NCBI GenBank assembly: GCA_002322525.1
Contig: DCOU01000119.1
Span: forward strand, 1-20,779
DNA length: 20,779 bases
Source of the DNA: Candidatus Omnitrophica bacterium UBA1562
GTDB taxonomy: Bacteria > Omnitrophota > Gorgyraeia > Gygaellales > Profunditerraquicolaceae
Direction of reading: 5' to 3'
Program-made: the position numbers and the translations under genes
Shown: positions 1 to 6,543 of the stretch, piece after piece
How positions within the stretch are numbered: position 1 is the stretch's first letter
Layout of the letters: the number at the start of each line of letters is the position of its first letter
Notes under the pieces: generated by a model
Seen by the model: only the letters and a program-made list of their open reading frames with translations
Database searches by the model: none
What the model was told of the DNA's origin: nothing

Positions 1-259
1 AACAAAGTCGTGTTATAAATTTGAAGGGGGTAAAGCCGGTCTTCCTGCAGAAAGCAGGACACCCGGCATTCGCCTCACAAGAGGCGCACTTTGCCTTCCA
101 GCCCAGAAAGGGCGCACTTGGTAATCCAATATACCAAGGTGCGATAGGCAAAGGTGCCTTTTATGCCGGGGTGCATAATGAAATAGCTTAAAATGCCCCG
201 CGCTTGGGCGCCTGCCTTGGTCGGCAGGCTTCTTGCTAATGCAATGCGTGTCCGGCGTG

Positions 260-287
260 GCTTTGCGTCTGGCAAAGCTCTGTTTTT
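260..287 (+). terminator. Possible intrinsic terminator
   Basis: The stem GCTTTGC (260-266) and GCAAAGC (272-278) has a 5-base loop. It is followed after four bases by TTTTT (283-287). This fits a factor-independent terminator for a plus-strand transcript coming from left of the window. It could equally be one more member of the hairpin cluster around it. Confidence 0.35.
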
Positions 288-323
288 AACGGTGCCAGCC
301 GCAAGCGTCCTCGCTTCAGTCAG

Positions 324-368
324 CGCTACACTACATTTTTAATTTTCCGACATTTTGTAGTGTAAGCG
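324..368. repeat. Long-arm hairpin after the minus-strand gene pair
   Basis: CGCTACACTACA (324-335) pairs with TGTAGTGTAAGCG (356-368) with a single bulged A, around a 20-base AT-rich loop. It lies about 33 bases beyond the stop codon of the minus-strand gene at 402-686. It could therefore protect or end that transcript, although no T-run follows the stem on the minus strand. Confidence 0.6.
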
Positions 369-401
369 ATAATTTCTCTATCTCTTCGCTCTAAAATAAA
401 T

Positions 402-686
402 TTATGCTAAAGAAGCCCGATGGGACAAGATGTTCGCCCAGGTAAGCATAGATTCAGCCCAATCGGCGTCCATATGGACATCGCGGGAAAGGCGCTCAAA
501 GTCATTCCTGAACCATTCATAGGTAGGGAGGAAACGGCTTGATTTCGGGGTGGATTCCAGGGCCTTAAGATATCCTTCAGTCTGGGCCAAAAACTGTTCA
601 ACTCGCTCCTTGCGGCCTTCCATGGCCCAGCGACATAAGCGGCCTAAATTTACGGCAATATTTAAAGTTATTTCCTTCGCATCCAT
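402..686 (-). CDS. Small conserved-looking protein, function unknown
   Basis: This 94-residue protein is not one I recognise. It looks mainly helical and soluble, with no signal peptide or membrane segment. It is rich in charged and aromatic residues (stretches such as NLGRLCRWAMEGRKERVEQF and YEWFRNDFERLSRD). Its ATG lies four bases after the stop codon of the DUF5674 gene, and the upstream sequence holds AAGGG about nine bases before the start. The two genes are therefore almost certainly one transcript. A two-gene toxin/antitoxin-like or regulatory pair is possible from size and spacing alone, but nothing in the sequence proves it. Confidence 0.7.
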   Translation of the reverse strand: MDAKEITLNIAVNLGRLCRWAMEGRKERVEQFLAQTEGYLKALESTPKSSRFLPTYEWFRNDFERLSRDVHMDADWAESMLTWANILSHRASLA

Positions 687-690
687 TCAA

Positions 691-1020
691 TTAACCCTTT
701 AATAAAGTTTCAATCAACGAAGCAGCTTTTTTGCGTATTTCTTCATCTAATATTTCACGACTTCTATTCTGCGTTGGCCTTAAATTAATCAGAGAATCAA
801 AGTCCATTTCGCCTGTTTCCAAATCTAAACCCGCTCCCCATAAATCTTCCTGGAGGCTTCCGTCTTCCAAAAGCAGCTGTTCGCCGTCTATATGCTTTTC
901 TCCGCCCGCAGCTAAGATTTTACGCCGAATATCAACTACAACTTTTATATAGCCCTTTAAATCTTCAGCTATCTTCTTTAGGGTTTGCGAATCTATTTTG
1001 GCACGGACGATTAATAGCAT
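691..1020 (-). CDS. DUF5674 family protein
   Basis: This 109-residue soluble protein resembles the DUF5674 family as I remember it. It has an N-terminal strand-helix segment (LLIVRAKIDSQTLKKIAEDL), then VVVDIRRKILAAGGEKHIDG, a LLLEDGSLQEDLWG block, an FDSLINLRP motif and a closing EEIRKKAASLIETLL helix. The family is common in uncultured candidate phyla and has no known biochemical function. It is the first gene of a two-gene minus-strand unit with the small gene at 402-686. The predicted promoter -10 box lies only seven bases before the ATG, so the message may be leaderless. The family assignment is from recognition, not a search. Confidence 0.75.
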   Translation of the reverse strand: MLLIVRAKIDSQTLKKIAEDLKGYIKVVVDIRRKILAAGGEKHIDGEQLLLEDGSLQEDLWGAGLDLETGEMDFDSLINLRPTQNRSREILDEEIRKKAASLIETLLKG

Positions 1021-1027
1021 TTTATAT

Positions 1028-1033
1028 ATTATA
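1028..1033 (-). promoter_or_regulatory. Extended -10 box before the DUF5674 gene
   Basis: On the minus strand the sequence TATGCTATAAT contains TATAAT preceded by TGn, an extended -10 element. No good -35 box is seen 16-18 bases upstream. The last base of the box is eight bases before the A of the ATG, which places the expected transcription start at or next to the start codon. Confidence 0.5.
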
Positions 1034-1160
1034 GCATAAAAATTAAAAATGTAGCCTAAATTATCTGCTTATTTAATTTGATTTTTTAAAAATTAAAGGC
1101 AGGGCATGAGAAAGATGAGGTGATTACATCAAGGGTTTTTACAAGGGGGTAGGGTGCTTT

Positions 1161-2609
1161 TTATCCTATTCTATCTTCCTGCATAATCTTAAGGAATATC
1201 TCAACAATATTCGGATCAAATTGCGTACCCGTATTCTTTTTTATCTCTTCAAGCGCCTCGGTTTTAGTGAGTTTTTTTCTGTAGAGCCTTCCTGAAGTCA
1301 TGGCATCATAGGAGTCAGCCAGCATTATAACTCGCGCGCCTATGTCAATCTGCCCCTCCCTAAGTCCGTCAGGATAGCCCTTGCCGTCCCATCTCTCATG
1401 GTCCTGCCTTATAAGCAAAGCAACCTCACTTAAAAATGTCAGAGGCTTTATTATCTCCGCACCCAAAATAGGATGCTTTTTTATTTCTTCCCATTCTTCA
1501 TTGGTAAGCTTATCCGGCTTAAGCAGTATGCTATCTTTTATGCCGATTTTTCCCAAATCGTGGAGCTTACATGCCTGCTTTATGGTGTCGACTTTATCTG
1601 GGCCCAAGCTAAGCTCCTTCGCTATAATTTCGGCAATTTGACTGACGTTGATGGAATGGTTCTCGGTGTAGTGGTCTTTTGCGTCTATTGCCCGTATAAA
1701 GGCGTTTATGGTATCAACGTAATGCTTCTGCAGTTCAAGGTTTTTTATGAATAACTCCACATATTTTTTTTCTATAATATCGTTTTCCCTTTGCATTTCT
1801 TCTATTGTAGCCTCAAGAACCTTGGGCTTGGTGAAGCAGTCATAGAAAACCTTTTTTATCCACATCCTTTTGGGATACCAGCTGATATGGTATAAACAAT
1901 TGCCTGCGCCGTATATGGTATTTCCCAGTTTGAACGTTCCTTCGGCGTTTATCTTCCCGATTACTTTTGCTTCGTCTCTCCCCGCTTTTTCTTTTATTGT
2001 GTCGTGCTCGCTTACATAACCATCCTCGCTTACCGCGTAAAACTTCCCATTTATCATACCCTTTTTATGGATAGGCACAGCGCAGGCTTCCTCCCAGATT
2101 TTTGCGGGCTCGCTGCCCCAAATCCTTGGTAGAACAGTCAGAATCCCGCTTGTATAATAACAGTCGTGAGAGGTCATTGAATATTCCGGTTTGATAGTAT
2201 ATCTTATGGTTGCGTTCGCCGCCTCGCATTTAATAATTTCCAAATCATGAATCTTCGTAAAATATGTATTTAATTTAGCCGCTTGTTTTAATATAAATTG
2301 GGGGTTGCCTATCAGGCGCGCGATATAATCAAGAAACCCGAGGCTATGCAGTTTTTCCGAGGCAAGAGCAATTTTGTAAAGTATTTTTTCATCGTCAAAC
2401 ATAACCACCAGGCGTCGGAATATCTCATTCTCAACCGCGCGGGAAATCCAGTTATTTGTATCGCAGAGGTATTTTTCATCGCAGGGAAGGTTTTCGATTA
2501 GATTTTTTACATCCTTGCCTTCCTGCCGGACATAGGATAGGATTGTATTTATTGTTCTGCAGCTTATTTCAAATTTATCATTTTTAATAGAATCTGTGGA
2601 ATTATTCAT
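1161..2609 (-). CDS. HD-GYP domain signalling protein
   Basis: The protein has 482 residues. The C-terminal part (about 310-480) is an HD-GYP domain, a family that usually degrades cyclic di-GMP. It has an HS motif, HDLGKIGI with H350/D351, HPILGAEI, HERWDGKGYPDGL, and an ADSYDAMTSGRLYR block. The residue before the last metal-binding His is Asp403 (QDHERW), where the family usually has a second His. The N-terminal 250 residues look like a sensor domain of the kind containing TSGILTVLPRIWGSEPAKI, followed by a C-x-Y-x-x-S-W ending; I cannot name its ligand. A probable coiled coil (about 280-315) joins the two. No membrane segment is visible, so it is probably cytoplasmic. AAGGA lies rather far (about 19 bases) before the ATG. 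Confidence 0.88.
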   Translation of the reverse strand: MNNSTDSIKNDKFEISCRTINTILSYVRQEGKDVKNLIENLPCDEKYLCDTNNWISRAVENEIFRRLVVMFDDEKILYKIALASEKLHSLGFLDYIARLIGNPQFILKQAAKLNTYFTKIHDLEIIKCEAANATIRYTIKPEYSMTSHDCYYTSGILTVLPRIWGSEPAKIWEEACAVPIHKKGMINGKFYAVSEDGYVSEHDTIKEKAGRDEAKVIGKINAEGTFKLGNTIYGAGNCLYHISWYPKRMWIKKVFYDCFTKPKVLEATIEEMQRENDIIEKKYVELFIKNLELQKHYVDTINAFIRAIDAKDHYTENHSINVSQIAEIIAKELSLGPDKVDTIKQACKLHDLGKIGIKDSILLKPDKLTNEEWEEIKKHPILGAEIIKPLTFLSEVALLIRQDHERWDGKGYPDGLREGQIDIGARVIMLADSYDAMTSGRLYRKKLTKTEALEEIKKNTGTQFDPNIVEIFLKIMQEDRIG

Positions 2610-2654
2610 AAATTTCTGCCGAAAAAATTCCTTTAGCTCTCATCGCTACAATAT

Positions 2655-2682
2655 ATTATAATATTAACACTTTTATTGCCAA
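2655..2682 (-). promoter_or_regulatory. Sigma-70 promoter for the HD-GYP gene
   Basis: Read on the minus strand, TTGGCA (2677-2682) and TATAAT (2655-2660) are separated by 16 bases. The expected transcription start is near 2648, giving a leader of about 40 bases before the ATG at 2609. Confidence 0.65.
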
Positions 2683-2735
2683 CGGATTATACTGCCTGGG
2701 CCGGGAATGATACCATAGGTCCTTACCCCCTCCCT

Positions 2736-2766
2736 TATGTATGAGAGGAAACCTCTCTGTTACATA
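2736..2766. repeat. Hairpin in the leader of the second promoter
   Basis: Outer arms are TATGTA (2736-2741) and TACATA (2761-2766). Inner arms are GAGAGG (2743-2748) and CCTCTC (2752-2757), with an AAA loop. It lies just downstream of the minus-strand promoter at 2774-2802, so it would form in the first bases of that transcript. Confidence 0.6.
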
Positions 2767-2773
2767 CAAGCAA

Positions 2774-2802
2774 ATTATAGGCTCAATATTTTAATATATC
2801 AA
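2774..2802 (-). promoter_or_regulatory. Second minus-strand promoter, a near copy of the SPFH promoter
   Basis: Minus strand: TTGATA (2797-2802), a 17-base spacer, then TATAAT (2774-2779). The surrounding sequence matches the SPFH gene promoter: TTCTTGATATA upstream, the same spacing, and a GAGAG..TTTCCT leader downstream. It could give a longer transcript of the HD-GYP gene or a short RNA. Confidence 0.65.
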
Positions 2803-2812
2803 GAATATTCTG

Positions 2813-2863
2813 GAGGTCTCTGAAAAACTCCCAAAAACTACATCAGAGACCTCTGATTTCAGA
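2813..2863. repeat. Three-arm palindrome cluster
   Basis: GAGGTCTCTGA (2813-2823) pairs perfectly with TCAGAGACCTC (2843-2853) around a 19-base loop. A further TCTGA/TCAGA hairpin (2852-2856 with 2859-2863) overlaps the right arm, so the pairings compete. It lies upstream of the duplicated promoter and downstream of the SPFH gene. Confidence 0.65.
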
Positions 2864-2961
2864 GATTATAAAAAGATTACACAGATTATTCCGACGACAA
2901 TAAATCGCTGTAATCAAGAGAGCTCTGCCTATTTTTAGACTTTTTCTCTTTTATAATTGTT

Positions 2962-3714
2962 TTATTTACTATCCTGTAAACTTTTTACAACTTTAGCAAA
3001 TTCGGTAGGAACGAGAATAATCAAACTATTTTGTTCGGCACCGATTTCCTGCCAAGTTTGCAGTTGCCTTAAAATAAGGGCGTTCGGAGACTCAGCCATA
3101 ACTTTAGCGGCTTCCATAAACTTCCTGCTCGCCTCCTCTTCTGCTGAAGCTTTAACTAATCGCGAGCGCTTCTCTCGGACAGCCTCAGATTCCTTAGCCA
3201 TTGCACGCTTCATATTATCCGGTAATTCGATATTCTTAATCTCAACGCTGATGATATTAATGCCCCACTCATCTGTCGGCCCTTGCAATGCCACCAATAC
3301 TTCCTTACCAATCTGGTCTTTATTAGCCAAAAGGGTATCTAAATCATATTTACCTAAAACATCTCTCAGCTTAGATTGAGCCAATAGGGTAGACGCCATA
3401 CCAAAATTCTCAACTGCTATAATTGACTTCGGGGCATCGAAAATCTTATAATAGACCACGGCGTCGATTTTGACTGGAACCGAATCCTTAGTCATAATTT
3501 CTTGGGGAATGACATCCATTGTCCGAATGCGCATATCGACGAAACTTACATATTCTAAAACTGGGATGATAATATTAAAACCGGGCTTAATTTGCCTGAC
3601 TAGTTTTCCCAGGCGAAAGACTACGCCAATCTGCCATTGTGACGCAATCCTAATTCCAAAGATACAAATAACTACAGCTAAAATTACTAAAGTCATCAAA
3701 CCCGAACCAAACAT
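2962..3714 (-). CDS. Stomatin/slipin-like SPFH membrane protein
   Basis: About 250 residues. An N-terminal membrane anchor (about 3-23, GLMTLVILAVVICIFGI) is followed by an SPFH/band-7 domain (QWQIGVVFRLGKLVRQIKPG, VDMRIRTMDVIPQEIMTKDSVPV, DAVVYYKI). After this comes a helical, charged coiled-coil segment (MKRAMAKESEAVREKRSRL) typical of slipins. Such proteins oligomerise on the inner membrane, often as partners of NfeD-type or membrane protease proteins; no nfeD is visible here. I chose the ATG at 3712-3714 because AAGGAGG lies just before it. The GTG two codons upstream would overlap that ribosome binding site. Its own promoter is at 3800-3828. Confidence 0.9.
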   Translation of the reverse strand: MFGSGLMTLVILAVVICIFGIRIASQWQIGVVFRLGKLVRQIKPGFNIIIPVLEYVSFVDMRIRTMDVIPQEIMTKDSVPVKIDAVVYYKIFDAPKSIIAVENFGMASTLLAQSKLRDVLGKYDLDTLLANKDQIGKEVLVALQGPTDEWGINIISVEIKNIELPDNMKRAMAKESEAVREKRSRLVKASAEEEASRKFMEAAKVMAESPNALILRQLQTWQEIGAEQNSLIILVPTEFAKVVKSLQDSK

Positions 3715-3730
3715 AAACACCTCCTTGTTT
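3715..3730 (-). promoter_or_regulatory. Strong ribosome binding site deciding the SPFH start
   Basis: The minus strand reads AACAAGGAGGTGTTT directly before ATG at 3714. The full anti-16S complement with a spacer of about five bases supports this ATG over the upstream in-frame GTG. Confidence 0.75.
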
Positions 3731-3799
3731 TGAAATAGCTATAAATTAAAGATCCCCTCAAGTTTCATGAAAGGAAATCTCTCTTTGTCTATACACCTT

Positions 3800-3828
3800 A
3801 TTATATCCACAATACCTTACTATATCAA
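3800..3828 (-). promoter_or_regulatory. Sigma-70 promoter for the SPFH gene
   Basis: Minus strand: TTGATA (3823-3828), a 17-base spacer, TATAAT (3800-3805). The leader is about 80 bases. The same promoter with its flanks occurs again at 2774-2802, on the other side of the gene. Confidence 0.75.
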
Positions 3829-3887
3829 GAAAATTCTAGACTTAGAGAGGGTAGCATTCTGCCTTAAATCTTCTGGGTGCGAATGGG

Positions 3888-3915
3888 TTGACTAATATAA
3901 AAAAGTTGATATAAT
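3888..3915 (+). promoter_or_regulatory. Sigma-70 promoter for tRNA-Thr and possibly the following operon
   Basis: TTGACT (3888-3893), a 16-base spacer and TATAAT (3910-3915). The expected start is near 3922, about 17 bases before the mature tRNA 5' end. No other clear promoter is seen before the MFS and rnf genes, so this may drive the whole block to purN. Confidence 0.75.
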
Positions 3916-3938
3916 GATAAATTAGTTTCTTAACAGAC

Positions 3939-4010
3939 GCCGACGTAGCTCAGTGGCAGAGCAAGTGTTTCGTAAACACTAGGTCGAGGGTTCAAGTCCC
4001 CCCGTCGGCT
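3939..4010 (+). tRNA. tRNA-Thr, anticodon CGT
   Basis: The cloverleaf can be drawn in full. The acceptor stem is GCCGACG (3939-3945) with CGTCGGC (4003-4009), and the discriminator base is T4010. The D-stem is GCTC/GAGC. The anticodon stem AGTGT/ACACT encloses loop TTCGTAA, with CGT at 3971-3973 reading ACG (Thr). The variable loop has five bases. The T-arm GAGGG-TTCAAGT-CCCCC contains one A-C mismatch. CCA is not encoded. The next gene starts 15 bases after the tRNA, so maturation of the 3' end would leave that message with a very short leader. Confidence 0.95.
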
Positions 4011-4024
4011 TATTTACCGAACTT

Positions 4025-5278
4025 ATGTCTAAATTTACCGGGGTTTTAAAAAATCGCAATTTCTTTTTTTTGTGGCTAGGCCAGATAATCTCGCAGTTAG
4101 GCGACAGGCTCGGCCAGATGGCTTTAATTGCCTTTGTGTATTTGAAGGCGCCGGGCTCAGCTATCGAGATTGCTAAGGTACTCTCTTTTACCATCATGCC
4201 CGTATTTTTAATCGGCCCTCTTGCAGGAGCATATGTAGATAGATGGGATAGGCGCCGGACTATGTATGCTTGCGATTTCTCAAGGGCGGCATTGGTGTTG
4301 ACTATACCCTTATTTTTATTTTACACTAAATATATGAGCCCGATATACCTTATAATCTTTGTGGTCTTTTGTCTCGGACGGTTTTTTGTTCCTGCGAAAC
4401 TATCTATCATCCCGGACCTGGTTGATAAAAAAGACCTGCTGATAGCAAACTCACTGGTGAATATTACGGGTATGATTGCGGCAATCTTGGGATTTGGTAT
4501 AAGCGGCGTATTGGTGGAGTGGTGCGGCGCAAGAAGCGGATTTTATTTGGATGCCTTAAGTTTTTTAGTTTCCGGCACACTTATTTTTCTTATTGCCAAG
4601 AGGTCAAACGCCACTATGGGCTTCAAAAAAGTAAGCAAAGAAATAGTCGAGGTAATTAAGAAATCTGTTTTGCAGGAAATCAAAGACGGCATTTTATATT
4701 TTATTAATAATAAGGATATCAGGTTTACCGCAGGAGTTACCTTTATCCTCTGGTCGGCGTTAGGCTCAATTTATGTGGTGTTGATAGTATTTGTGCAGAA
4801 GACATTACATTCTGCTACTAAGGACTTGGGGTTTCTGGTTATGTTTTTAGGGATTGGTTTATTTTTAGGCTCCCTTATTTATGGCCGTTTTGGGCAGCGC
4901 CTATCTCATTACAAAACAATATTTTCTTCCTTAGTTTTAAGCGGTATAATGCTGATTGTTTTTGCCCTGACAATACAGCACTACCCCTATTTTTTAATTG
5001 CAGCGATACTCTCATTTCTATTGGGGCTTCTGGTTTCACCGATTATGATTGCCTCCAATACCATTATCCACAATGTCAGTGACAATGAGATGAGGGGAAA
5101 GATTTTTAGTTCTCTGGAGATAGTTATGCATTTGGGGTTTTTGTTATTTATGTTTATCAGCGGCCTGCTCGCAGAAAGATTTTCCCATACCTTAATCCTT
5201 GTCGTTGTGGGTTGTTTATTCAGCGTATTAGGCATTATAAATTTTATCTATCATCGTGAAATTCCATGGTTAGATTAG
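4025..5278 (+). CDS. Major facilitator superfamily transporter
   Basis: The 417-residue protein is highly hydrophobic and fits twelve membrane helices in the inner membrane. The MFS motif A is clear at about residues 67-79 (LAGAYVDRWDRRR), after an N-terminal NFFFLWLGQIISQLGDRLG segment typical of the drug/lysophospholipid exporter-like branch. The substrate cannot be read from sequence. It starts 15 bases after tRNA-Thr with no visible Shine-Dalgarno sequence. Its stop codon lies 13 bases inside rnfC. The transport role is clear; any tie to the Rnf complex is only position. Confidence 0.9.
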   Translation: MSKFTGVLKNRNFFFLWLGQIISQLGDRLGQMALIAFVYLKAPGSAIEIAKVLSFTIMPVFLIGPLAGAYVDRWDRRRTMYACDFSRAALVLTIPLFLFYTKYMSPIYLIIFVVFCLGRFFVPAKLSIIPDLVDKKDLLIANSLVNITGMIAAILGFGISGVLVEWCGARSGFYLDALSFLVSGTLIFLIAKRSNATMGFKKVSKEIVEVIKKSVLQEIKDGILYFINNKDIRFTAGVTFILWSALGSIYVVLIVFVQKTLHSATKDLGFLVMFLGIGLFLGSLIYGRFGQRLSHYKTIFSSLVLSGIMLIVFALTIQHYPYFLIAAILSFLLGLLVSPIMIASNTIIHNVSDNEMRGKIFSSLEIVMHLGFLLFMFISGLLAERFSHTLILVVVGCLFSVLGIINFIYHREIPWLD

Positions 5279-6543
5279 AAGAGCATAAAACAGAGGCTGA
5301 AAATAAGGCAATCGAGAAAATGCCCCAACCCTCCAGGGTTTATATTCCTTTAAGCCAGCATCTGGGCAAGATATGTAGCCCTGAAGTTAAAATAGGCGAT
5401 TCTGTTTTCGTCGGTCAGAGGATTGGCAGTGTCCAAGCCCACGTATATGCGCCTGTGCATGCTTCTGTATCGGGTAAAGTTACTTTCGTACAGGACTGGC
5501 CGCATCCGGCTTTAGGCCGCTGTAAGGCAATAGTTATCGAAAGCGACGGCAAAGATAATAACTCACGAACTTACGAACCTACGAACTTACGAACAGAAAT
5601 AGGAGAGTTTACGCCGGAAAAGATAAAAAAAATAGTTTTGGAAGCAGGTATTGTCGGTATGGGTGGCGCAAGTTTTCCTACACATATAAAACTCAATCCG
5701 CCCAAACCAGTAGATACGCTGATTATTAACGGCGCAGAATGCGAACCGTATTTGACTGGCGATTATCGCCTGATGGTAGAGAAAACAAAGGAAATCTTAC
5801 AAGGAATTGAACTTGTAGCAAGGTGTTTGGGTGTAAAACAAATATACATTGCTATTGAAGATAATAAACCAGAAGCCATAAAACAGTTCGGAGTTCGTAG
5901 TTCGCAGTTCCTAGTCAAAGTATTAAAATCACAGTATCCTCAAGGAGGAGAGAAACAATTAATAAAAAATATTTTGGGTAAAGAAGTTCCTTCGGGCAAG
6001 CTTCCTTTTGATATCGGCATAGTTGTGCACAATGTTGCCACGGTTTTTGCGGTTTATGAAGCAGTATACCTTAATAAACCTTTGTATGAACGGGTAGTAA
6101 CTGTTACAGGTAGCTGTATATCTAATCCAAAGAACCTCCTGGTGCGTATAGGAACACCCATAAAAGATTTGATTGATTTCTGCGGCCCATTAAAAGAAGA
6201 GCCGGCTAAGATAATTATAGGCGGGCCGATGATGGGGATTGCCCAATTTAGCGATAAAGTGCCCGTAATTAAATCTACTACGGGAGTATTATTATTCAAT
6301 GAGAAAGAAGCGTCTTTTAATGAAGAACTACCGTGTATTCGTTGCGGTGCCTGTGTCAGGGAATGCCCCATATTTCTTATGCCTACTTTGATAAGTTTAG
6401 CCTCGCAAAAAGAACTTTGGTCACAAGCCAAGATCTACGGCGCCTCTGATTGTATTGAATGCGGGCTCTGTAATTATGTCTGTCCGGCAAATATAAGATT
6501 AGTCCAGAATATAAAGAGGGCAAAATTAGAAGTAATACGATGA
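5266..6543 (+). CDS. rnfC: Rnf complex subunit RnfC
   Basis: This 425-residue peripheral subunit carries FMN/NADH-binding and two [4Fe-4S] sites, and passes electrons between NADH and the rest of the ferredoxin:NAD+ oxidoreductase. Seen: a barrel-sandwich/biotinyl-like segment (PLSQHLGKI...VKIGDSVFVGQRIG), the GMGGASFPTHIKL motif, INGAECEPYLTGDYRLM, YPQGGEKQLI, and two cluster motifs, CIRCGACVRECP and CIECGLCNYVCP. The N-terminus is short: the F-x-GGIH motif usual in RnfC is absent, because an in-frame stop lies only nine bases before the ATG and the gene overlaps the MFS gene by 13 bases. Two short tandem-repeat tracts are translated in frame at about residues 100-110 and 207-217. It overlaps rnfG by ATGA. 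Confidence 0.95.
   Translation: MVRLEEHKTEAENKAIEKMPQPSRVYIPLSQHLGKICSPEVKIGDSVFVGQRIGSVQAHVYAPVHASVSGKVTFVQDWPHPALGRCKAIVIESDGKDNNSRTYEPTNLRTEIGEFTPEKIKKIVLEAGIVGMGGASFPTHIKLNPPKPVDTLIINGAECEPYLTGDYRLMVEKTKEILQGIELVARCLGVKQIYIAIEDNKPEAIKQFGVRSSQFLVKVLKSQYPQGGEKQLIKNILGKEVPSGKLPFDIGIVVHNVATVFAVYEAVYLNKPLYERVVTVTGSCISNPKNLLVRIGTPIKDLIDFCGPLKEEPAKIIIGGPMMGIAQFSDKVPVIKSTTGVLLFNEKEASFNEELPCIRCGACVRECPIFLMPTLISLASQKELWSQAKIYGASDCIECGLCNYVCPANIRLVQNIKRAKLEVIR
5565..5594 (+). repeat. In-frame octamer tandem repeat inside rnfC
   Basis: Nearly four copies of ACGAAC(T/C)T run from 5565 to 5594. They encode part of a loop (SRTYEPTNLRT) between the sandwich domain and the FMN/NADH domain, where RnfC proteins vary. 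The complement of the unit (AAGTTCGT) is close to the heptamer at 5885-5912. Confidence 0.8.
5885..5912 (+). repeat. In-frame heptamer tandem repeat inside rnfC
   Basis: Four heptamers of the form AGTTCGN (AGTTCGG, AGTTCGT, AGTTCGC, AGTTCCT) occupy 5885-5912 and encode QFGVRSSQFL. They lie between IEDNKPEAI and the conserved YPQGGEKQ block, a variable stretch in the family. The unit is nearly the reverse complement of the one at 5565-5594. Confidence 0.8.

Larger units (their letters stand above)
1..401. repeat. Gene-free region of nested hairpin repeats
   Basis: I see no convincing gene here, but inverted repeats fill the stretch. Seen directly: TCCTGC/GCAGGA (43-48 with 54-59); CGCCTC/GAGGCG (71-76 with 81-86); GCCC/GGGC (101-104 with 110-113); CGCACTTGGTA with TACCAAGGTGCG (113-123 with 132-143, one bulge); GCACTTTGCCT with AGGCAAAGGTGC (86-96 with 146-157, one bulge); CCCGGCAT with ATGCCGGG (62-69 with 163-170); GCCTGCC/GGCAGGC (210-216 with 223-229); GCTTTGC/GCAAAGC (260-266 with 272-278), followed by a T5 run. 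The segments nest, as if palindromes had inserted into one another. A structured RNA is an alternative. The single long minus-strand frame here has the odd composition expected of translated repeats. Confidence 0.7.
2683..2961. other. Gap between the HD-GYP and SPFH genes
   Basis: No gene of normal size is seen. The gap holds a second minus-strand promoter (2774-2802), a hairpin (2736-2766) and a three-arm palindrome cluster (2813-2863). On the minus strand an ATG near 2717 opens only a nine-codon frame preceded by a purine-rich stretch; a leader peptide is possible but unproven. No clear T-run terminator for the SPFH gene is visible. Confidence 0.5.

Noticed and set aside
75..275. 66-residue minus-strand frame in the hairpin region
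   Set aside because: It is made almost wholly of inverted-repeat arms, with a Pro/Ala/Arg-rich composition and no supported start signal.
3718..3720. GTG start for the SPFH protein
   Set aside because: It overlaps the Shine-Dalgarno sequence that fits the ATG at 3712-3714.
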